From the NCBI GenBank assembly GCA_018806915.1, contig JAGKQI010000031.1, positions 1,178,001 to 1,242,000 of the forward strand: DNA of 64,000 bases, written 5' to 3'. Position numbers and translations under genes: made by a program. Shown one piece after another: positions 49,880 through 60,919 of the stretch; position 1 is the stretch's first letter; the number at the start of each line of letters is the position of its first letter. Origin of the DNA: Phytophthora colocasiae (lineage: Eukaryota > Oomycota > Peronosporomycetes > Peronosporales > Peronosporaceae). Under the pieces are notes generated by a model that saw only the letters and a list, made by a program, of their open reading frames with translations, had not been told where the DNA came from and searched no databases.

Positions 49880-51980
49880 TCATGACAGGCACGTTGGTTG
49901 CTGGTTCATCTTCATCCTGTACCATGAGGTGCTGGGGATTGATCGTTTCGATGAACTTCACAGTGCGAACGATTTGCACCTTACCCGTTGACACATTGAG
50001 GACTCGGTAGCCCTTCACACCATCCTCGTATCCAAGAAAACGACATTTGAACGCTTTGGCATCCAACTTGCGACGCTTCTCGTCGGGGATGTGAGCGTAG
50101 CCAAGAGCACCAAACACCTTGACGTTCCTGAGCTGTGGCTTCGATTTGTGCACAATCTCGAACGGTGTCTTCACAGTCACCGAGTTGGGGATCCGATTGA
50201 TGATCCACGCAGCAGTGTTGACCGCCTCGGCCCACCACTTCTTGTTGACGCTCTCATGGTAGAGCAGACAACGAGCCATCTCCACGAGGCTCCGGTTCAT
50301 GCGCTCAGCCAGACCGTTCTGCTGAGGCGTGTATGGCACCGTCTTCTCATGCTTGATGCCATGCTGGTTGAGGAACGCCTTGAACTGGCGACCGGTGTAT
50401 TCACCACCATTGTCCGAACGCAGACGCTTGATACTCTTGCCCGTAGCGTTCTCCATCGCTGCCTTGTAGATTTTGAACTTGGACAGCACCTCCGACTTCG
50501 CTTTCATGAAGTGGACGGTCACGTGACGTGAGTAGTCGTCAATGAATGTCACAACGTACGTGCAACCACCAGGTGTCCTCGTCTGCATCGGACCCATCAC
50601 GTCCGTATGCACCAGTTCAAGCACACCTGTACTCTTGACGACCTTCTCCGGATGCCTTGGATAGTCGTCAGCTTTCATCTTGCCCATGCAGCAGCCAGCG
50701 CATACGTCGTCCCCAGGACTCCACCCGTAATGCGAGGCACTCCTTCTGCCATGGTAAGTAGTTTCTCATAACGCTTGAACGGGATGTGGCCGAGTCGGGC
50801 GTGCACAACAGCCCATGGCTCCTTACGAGTGGTCGTTGCAGCATGACACACCTCGTCCCCACTGTCTTCAGCTTGTAGACATTTCCACAGCGCTTAGCTT
50901 CCATCACAGTAGCGTCCCCGTAGCGAAAGGTACACTTGTCCTTGCTGAACTGGGCGACGACTCCTTTCTCGGCCAGCTTCGACACCGAGATGAGGCTTCC
51001 TTCAACTTCTGGGATGTACAGGACATCCGACAGCTTGACAGACTTCCCGTCCATCAGCTTCAACCCGACGGTGCCCTTTGCAACTGCGTGGATTTTCGAG
51101 CCATCCGCGATCGTGATGCGGACTGGCGTCTTCAGCTCCTTCATGGACACAAACTTGTCCCGGACGCTGGTCATGTGCGAACTTGCACCAGAGTCGACGA
51201 GCCATTCACTCTTGGTCATCGCACTCGTAGCCATGAACGAGAAGTCGTCGGACGCTTCCTCTTGCGCAGCTTGCCCTCGTTCTTGGTCGGCTTTCTTCTT
51301 GCGGCACTCGAACTCTCGGTGCCCTTGCTTCTGCGGTAGAAGCACTTGCCGTTGAAGCGACGCTTGCCCCGAAGTCCTTCTTCTTCGTAGCGAAAGCCTT
51401 CCCTTGAGCCGATGACGATTCATCCGGAAGCTTGAACACCAGAGAGAGCTTGAATCGCGTAGGCCAGCGACACGTTTGGCGTATTCTCGAGGACAGTACA
51501 TATCATCTTGTACTCGTCCGTCAGACTGCCAAGGAGCAACACGAGCTGGCGAGTCTCATCCAGAGTCTCACCGATCGTCTCCATCTGGAGGACGATCTCC
51601 TTGAACTGATCGACGTGGGAAGCGAACTTGGTCCTGGCTCCATCTTGAAGTTGTTCAACTTCTTGGTGACGAGAAGCCGGTTCTTGAGCGTCTTCTTGTT
51701 GAAGTGCTCCTCGAGCATCGTCCACGCCTCAGCGGCAGTCAGTGCTCCACGGACGTAGACTCTGGTACGTGAGACTCACGTCTCCAGCGATAACACCAAG
51801 TGCCTTCAGATCGTTGGTCTTCCATTCCGCCGTGGAGCGATCACTCACTTGGTCGAACTCGGGCTTGATGATCTGCGGTAGCAGTCCCTTCCGAGCGAGC
51901 TTCATCCGCATGTTGAACTCCCAGTGGAAGTAGTTGTCTTCCACGAGCTTGTCGATGTTGTCGGCGTAGCTTGGGCTCAT
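49833..51980 (-). pseudogene. Copia-B gag-protease-integrase, several frameshifts
   Basis: ATG 51980 lies in the primer site as in Copia-A. Frame breaks against Copia-A occur near 51762, 51632, 51424, 51375, 51335, 50860 and 50717; most are one-base length changes in short C, G or T runs. The zinc knuckle keeps its final Cys (F-E-C-R-K). Protease D-S-G-A and integrase R-S-D-N-G-G-E-Y and L-A-E-R-M-N are readable. Confidence 0.88.
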
Positions 51981-51984
51981 AACC

Positions 51985-52381
51985 AATTGAGAGTATAGCG
52001 AACGAGGCTTGATAGTGAAGTGAGTAGGAGGAAGTAAATCCAAAAGTGAGTTTATTGAGTTAGCCCGCATTCACTAATCTACCCTTGCTCTCCTTAAGCT
52101 CCCCTTGTAGACCTTTGTGAAACGGGAACGCTTGATGTAACGGGAACGCCTTGTGAAACGGGAACGATTGATGTAACGGGAACGATTTGTGCACATCTTG
52201 AGATCAGCAAATTGAAGTTCTCGTCCAATCAGAATAGTGTATCCAAGGTAGACCGCCAATCGTATTGCAGCATCCACGCGTCTTCCACTGTTGTCCTCAC
52301 TTGGCACGCGGTGTGCGCGTGAAAGCTGCGTGCTTCGAGGTAGGGACCCAGTATAGGAGACGGCGAAGTGCAATCTCAACA
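51985..52381 (-). repeat. 5' LTR of Copia-B
   Basis: 397 bp; only four AACGGGAACG units. Confidence 0.93.
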
Positions 52382-52628
52382 ACGTTTTCGCTGTCCGCAC
52401 AGATAGTGCGTCGTCATGCTTCAAGCAGATCCGAGGATGCGGCTGGATCCTCCTCGAAACGATCCGACATCATACAGATATCTACGAACCATTGTCGCGT
52501 ACTACACATCTGACTCGGATTTTGAGTGTTGGAAATCACCGGTATCGGCGCTAATGCTCATTCCTCAATCTTCCTTGTCAAGCACACCTCACAACCTCTT
52601 TAAGCTTTCTGCAGCTACTTAAGCAGTG

Positions 52629-53518
52629 ATGAAGTTCGCGACTGCTTTTGCTGTTTCCGCCGTTATGGCCGCCACCGCCGACGCCGCTCGTCTGAACACG
52701 GGTGTTTGCTACGCTCCTTCGCACCATCGTAACGTCAACTGGGACGTGCTCCAGAACGACATGAAGCAGGTGGCTCAGCACTTTTCAAGCATCCGCACCT
52801 TCGAGGCGAACCTCGCCGGTGTCAACGCCGTCGACATGGCCGCCGCGGCCGGCATCCGCGTCGCCGTGGGAGTGCAGCTGGGCGACCCGAACCGTATCGA
52901 CCAGGAGATCCAGGCGGTCTGCGATGGCTACGCCCGCAACCCATGGGCTGTTGAGGCCGTGTATGTCGGCAACGAAGACCTGCAGAATGGTGGCTTCGGC
53001 AAGCACTCGGCCGACCAACTGGTTGGTTACATCAACCGCGTGCGTGGCTGCGTCGGTAACACGCGGTCGGTTCGGTGCAGCGTATCAACGAGTGGCTGAG
53101 TTGCAACGACGCATGGAAGCTGGCGAACGCTTGTGACAACATTGGTGTCAACATCTACCCGTTCTTCACGCAGGGCTCGCAGCCGTCGGTGCAGAAGCTG
53201 CAGGCTCAATGGGATCAGATGGTGTCCAAGTTCGGCCCCAACAAGCTCCACCTTACGGAGACCGGTTGGCCGTACGCTGGTGACAGCTACCAGGGCAACC
53301 AGCCGTCGTACGAGGGCATGCAGCAGTACCTGAACGACTACGTGCAGTGGTCGGTCGGCAAGGGCCAGTCGTACTGGTTCATGATGTACGACACGACTGT
53401 GAGCTACACGGGTGCGAACTACGAGACGCACTTCGATCTTTTTGGCACGGACATGAACCCGCACGTGAACATCCCGCAGTGCCCGAACCCGAACCAGCAG
53501 AAGCGTCTTCGCAACTAA
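52629..53518 (+). pseudogene. GH17 beta-1,3-glucanase copy 2, one frameshift
   Basis: ATG 52629 starts a signal peptide (K-F-A-T-A-F-A ... A-D-A-A-R-L). The GH17 frame is clean to about 53063, where copy 1 has one more C (ACGCCGG versus ACGCGG); this shift gives a stop at 53099, while the true frame continues to TAA 53516-53518 with L-T-E-T-G-W-P and the C-terminal Cys. A full product would be a secreted protein of about 296 residues. With a single one-base difference, a sequencing error is as likely as a real mutation. It is convergent with ABC 2. Confidence 0.88.
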
Positions 53519-54052
53519 GCAGCTCTTTCGAGTTGTAAAGCTGCGGGGCTCTTGTGCCATCATCACGTCGGCATGATTGACGCCTACAGAATACATGAAT
53601 TCCAGACACTCCAAGTGAACTGACGAACTGCAATGAGGCCTAACGTTTATCGATCCACTCGCTGCCGTAACTAGTAACGAGTCAATAAACGTGAAACATG
53701 TATCTTTCTTGTATTTGACGTGACTAAATGAGCAGGGCCTACAGGTGCATGAACTACAGTTTACGGAGGATCAGCAGTGCAAGTTCTGTGCAGCCCGTTT
53801 TCCTCTGCCTGGTATGGGCAGCCTGCTGATTCCTATTACAAGTACAAGACTTTTTTACGTCTAATGAGAAATGGAGTTACGTTATAGAAATCCGTTGGAA
53901 GCATAGCTTGCTCTACGATATGCGGTGTAGTTACCTGGTCGCAGGACTACCGAAAATTCGATAACACGGCCTTGGAAATGTGGCTAAAGCTAATTACACC
54001 GCGAGATTGACAAGTATCTTTTAGGTTATTATGTTGCAGATCACATGAAACG
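53519..54052. other. Intergenic region between convergent GH17 copy 2 and ABC 2
   Basis: The first 190 bp (to about 53710) match the 3' flank of GH17 copy 1 in inverted orientation. The rest holds nothing I can support. Confidence 0.5.
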
Positions 54053-57000
54053 CTATCTCTTCTGGTAGTTGACGAAGCGCATCGCCAACAGTGTGAACAC
54101 GCAGAAGAGCAGTACAAGCCCGACGAGGATCCCGAAGTTGCTCCATATCTCGCTGTGTTTCATCAAGAAGTTCTTCGCCAAGTATTCTTGCACCGTGATT
54201 CCATCCGGTAGTGATGGTGGAGTGTTGGTCATTTCAATACAGCCCAAGTCTCCGTCATTGCTGCAAGCTCCAAACACTACAGCAGAGAAGGCCGACAGAC
54301 TGTAGGTCATTGGGGTGATGTCGTATAGCCACACAGTCGCTGAAGGTAGAGTCGAAGCTGGAGGACTAAATCCCGAGAACAAGTAGCAGATCAACGTCAC
54401 TAAGACGCCTACGATCTCCGCCACTTCAAGGTTTGGTAACAGGAAGACGAGGAATTCAGCCATGTACGCTTGTTGCAGAACGTGTAGAGATAACACCAGC
54501 CAACAAGTGAAGAAAGCGCTGAAACCAGAGAACCCGACCAACGGGAAGAACGGAATGAGAAAGAGCAACACAGCGGCGAAGGCGTACGGGATCTCCATGA
54601 CGCTCAGACCTACGAAGTACCAGAAGGCATTGTACGTTTGAGATGCGCGTTCCCGGTAGAAAACAGCACGTTCTTCAGCTACAACGGGAATTAACCCGTT
54701 GAAAGACACGAGACCAACGAAGCCCACCGTCAAGTAGACCATTCCCATCCCGGAATTCACCCCAGAGTACGATTTATACTCTGCTCCAGCGTAAGAAATG
54801 CCGAACAGGATCCCTAAGCCCAGTGAAATGGCATAGCGAGTGACGTTGAACGAAGCTGTTCGCCAGTAGAGGTCGCAGAAGCGCTTCAACAGGAACTTCA
54901 TCTGAGTCAGTTCTGATGCTGCACGTTTGTCAGCGAATTTCAGTGCCGGAACTGACGGTGATGGTCGAGAAATTCCCTCTTGGTTCAGATTGGCCTCCAG
55001 ACGCTTGAAAACTTTACTTCCCTTGAAAATCTCCACGAAATCCGTCTTAGATGCTGTAGTATTGCCCACTCCTGCTCCGATCACTTCCAGCATCCACGTG
55101 GCAGGGTTGTAAGCAGGTTTCAACTTGGCTACACCTTCAATCGACTCGAAGTACGTGATCATCTCACTCGCGTTGTCACCCAATTCACCCGCGAATACCG
55201 TCTCACCACCGCGTTTTAGCAGCAAAAGACTGTCGAAGACACTGAAGACCTCGGCCGAAGGCTGGTGGATCGTACAAACGATGGTGCGACCTGTATTCGC
55301 CACCTTCCGAACGCCGTCCATGATCAACTTGGCCGACCGAGCGTCCAATCCACTTGTCGGTTCGTCCAGGAACAACACACTGGGCTGAGCAGCCAACTCC
55401 ACACCGATCGTCAGGCGCGTCATCTGCTCCACCGAACTGCCACGGATGATCTGGTCAGCGATCGGATTCAGGTCCAGCAGGTCCAGACACTCATTCACTG
55501 CGTCGTACTTGCAACTGTCTGGGACATCGGCTCCCTGTCGGAGGAAAGCACTGAAGGTCAAGGCTTCGCGGATCGTGGACGACTCCGAGTGGATGTCCAT
55601 CTGCTCACAGTACCCAGTGCAACGTCGGATGGCCAGGTCTGTGGCGGGATGTCCATTGAGCAGGATGTCTCCTTTGATCTGTCCTCCAGTCTTCCGTCCA
55701 GCGATCACATCCATCAACGTCGTCTTTCCAGCACCAGAGGATCCCATGAGAGCTGTGATCGTTCCAGGCAAAGCGTAACCACTGATTCCCTTCAACAAGT
55801 CGATGGTCTCCTTCTTGTCCGTCGGGTCTGGTACGGTATACCACAAGTCCTTGAACGCCACCGTCACTGGAGTGATATCCCGCTCATTTATGGCTTTAAC
55901 CGGCAGTGAAACATCATCTACTGATGGGGAACTTCGTGGTGTCTGTGTAGAAACGTAGCTGTCGGTAGCTGTCGACGAATTATCAACGTCTAAAACGACG
56001 TTGTAGGGGCTCTCGTAGCGGTAGAATTCCAGCGCAAGGCACGAAAGAAAGAGGAAGACGAAGTAGATTGCAATCATGAAGACCATCCCGTACCAGAGCC
56101 AGAACTTTTCGGATGGGACTTCATACGTACCAAGCGAGTATTCTCCCATCGTCTTGCCGTATTTCTCGCAGTAGTCGATACCGTTGTACACGCACCGGTC
56201 GAAGTGCGAATTGATGTACTGGTTAATCCCCAGAGCGCGAAGACACCATGACGTCGGATTAATCCAGTACATCCAGATCAAATAGTTCGGAATTTGGTCT
56301 TTCGTGATCGTGTAACCCGCGAACATGACGAAAAACACGATCGAAACGCTGGAAAGCGGGTTGGCCACGTTCAAATTGGGCGACGCCGACGCCAGAAAGA
56401 AGAAGAAAGCGGATAGAGCGACATTGATCAGGTACAGCATCACGAAGAAGATGAAAAAGTGCCAGAACGTGCCCAAAAAACCACACATCCAGTACACAAT
56501 GGCACTAAACACCAGCGTTTCCACTGCTATAGCAGGTAGTTGAACCACGGAGCTTGAAAGCACATATGACGCTGTCCGGAAGAAATTGGCACCTCTTTGC
56601 TTGTAGAAAACCTCACGTGTAGCCATGACAGTCGGGATCTGAGCAGCCTGGCCTAACGATAAGTTCAAGACCGATTCAAAGATAATTCCCATGGCCAACT
56701 GAGCGTCGCTAGTGTTGAATTGGTAGTAGACGCTTGCGCAGAGCAGTGCTATGACAATACTCATAATCATACGTCCCATCATAGCCGACATTTCTCGTCT
56801 TGTGACGGTAATTTCGCGTTTCATGAGCAGTGAAGTGCTGCCCCAGAAGCTTTGAGAGAACTCCGGCTGATTCGTCATATGAGTCGTCATATCTTCCACA
56901 AGACTCGGATTCACCGGACTCGACAACTCCTGCACTGTCTGAGCGTAGATCGACGAGCTTCGAAACACGTCTGCGAAGTCACTCGGAGTACGAGGAATCG

Positions 57001-58138
57001 CACTCCCTCCTTCTTGTTTCACTTCGTATTGGTACTGTTTGTTGGTTCCAAGATCCAGTAAGAAGTCGGCCACATCACGAGACGGAGGACACTTGAACCC
57101 CAGAGCCTCAAAGTAACTCAACGCTTCTTCGCATGGTCCGTGATACATGAGGTGACCAGCGTTCAGGATCATCACGTCGTCGAAGAGCCCGAAAACCTCA
57201 GGCGACGGCTGCAGAAGGGAAATGACCACCGTCTTACGGAACTTTTTAGCCAGACTCCGCTGCGTCGTGATGGTGTCGAAGGTTGCAGCGCTGTCCAAAC
57301 CTGTACTGATCTCGTCCATGAGCATCATGTACTTGTCACCGAACGCCATTTCACCAGTCGTCACGCGCTTCCGCTCTCCACCAGACACTCCACGCAGCAT
57401 GGCGTCTCCAACGATAGTGTTCTGGCAGTTCTCCAGTCCGAGTTGCTGAATAACCACGTCTGGGTGGAACTTGGTTAAAGCTTGGGCAGCCTTCAGAGCC
57501 TCTGCATTCTCGTCTGGAGTTCCATTCACCAAGTGACTCGCAGCTCGTTCCGATAGTTCTCCACCACACGCAGCATGAGCAAACTCCAGCGTCTCCTTCA
57601 CTGTCAATTCCGGGTAGTGTTTGTCGCGTTGAGGCACGTACGACACGAGTTGCGGCAGTCGCTTGTGCAAAACCCCCGCTGGAGTGCCGTTGTACGTCAC
57701 TTCCCCTTCGAACGAGACGTTCTTGTCTTTCGGGAATCGTCCACTCAACAGCTTCATCAACGACGACTTGCCCGACCCAGGCTGACCCAGTACAAGAGTG
57801 ATGGTACCAGGCTTCAGTACGCCACTCACTCCTCTCAGGATGCGTTTCGTCACAGTGTGCTTCTTGGCCACCAGACCGTGAATCGTCTTCATCATCTCGT
57901 TCGGGAGTGTAGGCAGCTGAACTTCCAAGTCACTCGCGTCCTTCACCACGATGTCGGCCGAGATGGATACATCCTGGAATCGCACCTCCATCTGAGGAAG
58001 AGCTTTGCCCAGTGACGTCTCCAACCTGTAAGCTACGTGTTCATGCAGAGCCAATGGACCTCGAGCCATCAACGTTTTGCCATCGTCATATCCGATTCTA
58101 GAAGCGATTCGCGTACCACCTCCGTCTGCAATTGTCAT
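54053..58138 (-). CDS. Full-size PDR-type (ABCG) ABC transporter 2, 1361 aa
   Basis: Intact ORF from ATG 58138 to the stop at 54053-54055. Same NBD1-TMD1-NBD2-TMD2 layout as ABC 1. The N-terminal half of about 430 residues is almost identical to ABC 1 except for the first 13 residues and an extra I-H-G-L at about residue 87. TMD1 (about 440-730) and TMD2 (about 1100-1300) are clearly diverged, while NBD2 is again nearly identical. Its second signature reads S-S-V-E-Q-M-T-R against K-R in ABC 1. The role is export of hydrophobic compounds; differences in the TMDs suggest a different substrate range from ABC 1. Confidence 0.95.
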   Translation of the reverse strand: MTIADGGGTRIASRIGYDDGKTLMARGPLALHEHVAYRLETSLGKALPQMEVRFQDVSISADIVVKDASDLEVQLPTLPNEMMKTIHGLVAKKHTVTKRILRGVSGVLKPGTITLVLGQPGSGKSSLMKLLSGRFPKDKNVSFEGEVTYNGTPAGVLHKRLPQLVSYVPQRDKHYPELTVKETLEFAHAACGGELSERAASHLVNGTPDENAEALKAAQALTKFHPDVVIQQLGLENCQNTIVGDAMLRGVSGGERKRVTTGEMAFGDKYMMLMDEISTGLDSAATFDTITTQRSLAKKFRKTVVISLLQPSPEVFGLFDDVMILNAGHLMYHGPCEEALSYFEALGFKCPPSRDVADFLLDLGTNKQYQYEVKQEGGSAIPRTPSDFADVFRSSSIYAQTVQELSSPVNPSLVEDMTTHMTNQPEFSQSFWGSTSLLMKREITVTRREMSAMMGRMIMSIVIALLCASVYYQFNTSDAQLAMGIIFESVLNLSLGQAAQIPTVMATREVFYKQRGANFFRTASYVLSSSVVQLPAIAVETLVFSAIVYWMCGFLGTFWHFFIFFVMLYLINVALSAFFFFLASASPNLNVANPLSSVSIVFFVMFAGYTITKDQIPNYLIWMYWINPTSWCLRALGINQYINSHFDRCVYNGIDYCEKYGKTMGEYSLGTYEVPSEKFWLWYGMVFMIAIYFVFLFLSCLALEFYRYESPYNVVLDVDNSSTATDSYVSTQTPRSSPSVDDVSLPVKAINERDITPVTVAFKDLWYTVPDPTDKKETIDLLKGISGYALPGTITALMGSSGAGKTTLMDVIAGRKTGGQIKGDILLNGHPATDLAIRRCTGYCEQMDIHSESSTIREALTFSAFLRQGADVPDSCKYDAVNECLDLLDLNPIADQIIRGSSVEQMTRLTIGVELAAQPSVLFLDEPTSGLDARSAKLIMDGVRKVANTGRTIVCTIHQPSAEVFSVFDSLLLLKRGGETVFAGELGDNASEMITYFESIEGVAKLKPAYNPATWMLEVIGAGVGNTTASKTDFVEIFKGSKVFKRLEANLNQEGISRPSPSVPALKFADKRAASELTQMKFLLKRFCDLYWRTASFNVTRYAISLGLGILFGISYAGAEYKSYSGVNSGMGMVYLTVGFVGLVSFNGLIPVVAEERAVFYRERASQTYNAFWYFVGLSVMEIPYAFAAVLLFLIPFFPLVGFSGFSAFFTCWLVLSLHVLQQAYMAEFLVFLLPNLEVAEIVGVLVTLICYLFSGFSPPASTLPSATVWLYDITPMTYSLSAFSAVVFGACSNDGDLGCIEMTNTPPSLPDGITVQEYLAKNFLMKHSEIWSNFGILVGLVLLFCVFTLLAMRFVNYQKR

Positions 58139-58991
58139 CGTTGAAATGCGTCTGAGTGGCTGTTGCCCGTCGTAGTTTGTGTTGCCAGTAAGGCTCCAAT
58201 TGAATAATGAGCTCGCTAAAAGCTCGCGAGATGAAGATTACGGTACAGATTGCTCGACGCTTTTTTTTGCCTGGTAATCCGCTGCGATTACCCATCGATA
58301 TGATGGGACTCATAATTTCGCCTGGTAAACAGCACTGAGCACCAATAGAATTCTCGCGAAGTTGGAAAGCCATTGCACCGGTAAAGCGACGCAACGATTT
58401 CAAATCCGGTGCATTACGAACATTGATCCGCAAACAACGTTGTCAATACATTGTCTTATGGATCATTCAGGGACATTTTTTCCAATGAGTCGGTCATTTC
58501 GAAAATATCGTCTGATCCAGAATTGCACACCAGAATTGCTCAAAAAAATACAATAACGACAAAAGACGTTCCATGATATGAACACCTCCGTGCTGTTGAT
58601 GGTAGGGTTACAAATCTATTACTATCGCAATAATTCAAAAATAGTAACATTTTCAACGCAACTCTCTTTTTACAACTGAAGTATTGTCAATCCCAGCTAA
58701 AAATGAAGATCATGGGTGATTGGTCAAATCGCCACTCAATCAACAGCACAGCTGAAAGCAGCGCCTAGCAGTTCCGCACGCAGACAGCAACTGCACGCCC
58801 GCCGGCGGTGCACCAGTCCTGTTATTAATATAGGTTTGGTGATTGCCCGGCGATTTGGCTCCGGCGATTCAACCAATCGCCCAATGCAGTTTCGAGTAGA
58901 ACCTACAATAGTATTACCATTCGACAGTGAATTTAATACTGTAATGTACATCAAAAAAGAATCTGTCATTTAAAATGAAAGTAAAATGTTT
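58139..58991. other. Intergenic region upstream of ABC 2
   Basis: Promoter of ABC 2 and 3' flank of ABC 3. Contains a perfect 7-bp hairpin GGTAATC/GATTACC at 58273-58292 and a possible small inverted-repeat element at 58714-58882. Confidence 0.45.
58714..58882. repeat. Possible small MITE-like inverted repeat
   Basis: 20-bp ends (58714-58733 and 58863-58882) are inverted repeats with 17 of 20 matches, starting GGG. I see no clear target duplication. Confidence 0.35.
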
Positions 58992-60628
58992 CTACTTCCT
59001 CTGGTAGTTGCAGAAGCGCATGGCTATCAGAGCCAAGATGCGGAAGACAATGGCAAACCCAATCACAATCCCGCAGTTCTGCCAAATCTCACTGTGCTTC
59101 ATCGAGAAATTCTGGTCCAAGTAAGCCTTCACTGTGATGTCAGCAGGCAGCGATGGTGGTGTGTCGGTCATCTGCTTGCATCCCATTCCGTCTCCACCAG
59201 AACAGTCACCGAACACCCCTGCGGACAGCGCTGAAAGGCAGTAAGACAAGGGGACCGAGTGATAGACCCACTTGGAGGCATCCGGTAGCTCCGAAGCCGG
59301 CGGACTGAAACCCGCGAACAGAAAGGAGAGTACGAACACCAGTACGCCTACAACCGACGCAACCTCTTCGTTCGGCAGTAGGAAGATCAGCAATTCGGCG
59401 AGGTAAGAGTGCAGTAGCATCCCGAGTGAAATGGCGATGAAGCACATGAGGAAGCCATTTGCACTTGTGAATCCAACCATCGGGTAGAAGCAGACCATGT
59501 ATAATAAGGCAGAGAGGGCCACGAACGGAATCTCCATCACACTCGACGCGAAAAAATACCAGAAGGCATTGTACGTCTGCGCTGCTCGTTCCCGATAGAA
59601 TACCGATCGTTCTACAGCAGCTACCGGTATCATCCCGTTGAAGGCCACAACTCCAGTAAAGGCAATCGTGAGGTACAGCATACCCATGCCGGAATTGATC
59701 CCAGAGTATGAATTATACTCCGCTCCAGCGTACGTCGCACCGAATAGGAGTCCCAAGCCGAATGAAATGGCAAAGCGTGTCATGTTGAAGGAAGGGGTAC
59801 GCCAGTAGATGTTCCAGAAACGCTTGAGCAGAAATTTCATCTGGGTTAACTCCGTTGCAGCGCGTTTGTCGTCGTAAGTGAGAGGAGGCTGTGTCTTGGA
59901 TGGCAAGGAAACTCCTTCTTGGTCCAAATTGAACTGTAGTCGATCGAAGAGGACACTGGACTTGAAAGTTGCAACGAAATCCGTCCTATCGCCATTGTCA
60001 TTGCCCACTCCAGCCCCGATCACTTCCAACATCCAAGCTGCGGGGTTGTAGGTCTCCCTTAGTTTCGGAACACCGGAAATCGACTCGAAGTACGTGATCA
60101 TCTCACTCGCGTTGTCCCACAATTCACCCGCAAACACCGTCTCACCACCACGTTTCAGCAATAAAAGACTGTCGAACACACTGAAAACTTCGGCCGAAGG
60201 CTGGTGAATCGTACAAACGATAGTGCGACCGGTATTCGCCACCTTCCGAACACCATCCATGATCAACTTGGCCGACCGAGCGTCCAATCCACTCGTCGGT
60301 TCGTCCAGGAACAACACACTGGGTTGAGCAGCCAACTCCACACCGATCGTCAGGCGCGTCATCTGCTCCACCGAACTGCCACGGATGATCTGGTCAGCGA
60401 TCGGATTCAGGTCCAGCAGGTCCAGACACTCATTCACTGCGTCGTACTTGCAACTGTCTGGGACATCGGCTCCCTGTCGTAGGAAAGCGCTGAAGGTCAA
60501 GGCCTCATGGATCGTGGACGACTCCGAGTGGATGTCCATCTGCTCGCAGTACCCGGTGCAGCGCCGGATGGCCAGGTCCGTGGCGGGATGTCCATTGAGC
60601 AGGATCTCTCCTCGGATCTGTCCCCCAG
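58992..60628 (-). pseudogene. ABC transporter 3, 5' part removed by Gypsy-D
   Basis: Homology to ABC 1 and 2 begins abruptly at T-G-G-Q-I-R-G just after the NBD2 Walker A, at the Gypsy-D LTR edge (60628), and runs intact through NBD2, TMD2 and the stop at 58992-58994. The signature S-S-V-E-Q-M-T-R and Walker B V-L-F-L-D-E are present. An ATG inside the LTR could start a truncated protein, but that lacks NBD1, TMD1 and the second Walker A. The missing 5' part should lie beyond the window end on the other side of Gypsy-D. Confidence 0.92.
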
Positions 60629-60840
60629 TGTTCGTTCGTCGCCTTCGTAGTAAATGTAGAAGTGAGTTCATTCATCGTTAGCTAGAGCTAACTACAATAT
60701 GCATTGTCTTCACGATCAGTCGTCCGTTGCATCACCGCTGCGTTCGAGGTTTCAAAACGACTTGATGAGAAGTCTCTGAGTACAGCAGTTGCTGGGCAGA
60801 ATCCCAACAACGTGCTGTACTTGTAGCAACCGCTACAACA
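60629..60840 (-). repeat. 3' LTR of Gypsy-D
   Basis: 212 bp, bounded on the left by ABC 3 coding sequence. The 5 bases CCCAG at 60624-60628 are the predicted target duplication. Confidence 0.8.
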
Positions 60841-60919
60841 CTTCCCTCTCCATGCTCGAGAAACTTCTCGTTTTGCACTAACCTACCGGTGAATCAGTGC
60901 CGGGGAAGTTGATAAAGCT

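Larger units (their letters stand above)
47547..52381 (-). mobile_element. Copia-B: Ty1/copia element, sister of Copia-A, 4835 bp
   Basis: Target duplication ACGTT at 47542-47546 and 52382-52386. LTRs are 415 bp (47547-47961) and 397 bp (51985-52381); the difference is one 18-bp repeat unit. The interior is nearly identical to Copia-A, and shows the empty Gypsy-C site near 50930. Many single-base indels break gag, protease and integrase, while the RT-RH frame is open. It is inserted between the GH17 copy 2 promoter block and its upstream repeat. Confidence 0.95.

Noticed and set aside
58273..58292. Perfect 7-bp hairpin upstream of ABC 2 as a terminator or operator
   Set aside because: Too short to be informative in eukaryotic intergenic DNA and no second copy elsewhere.
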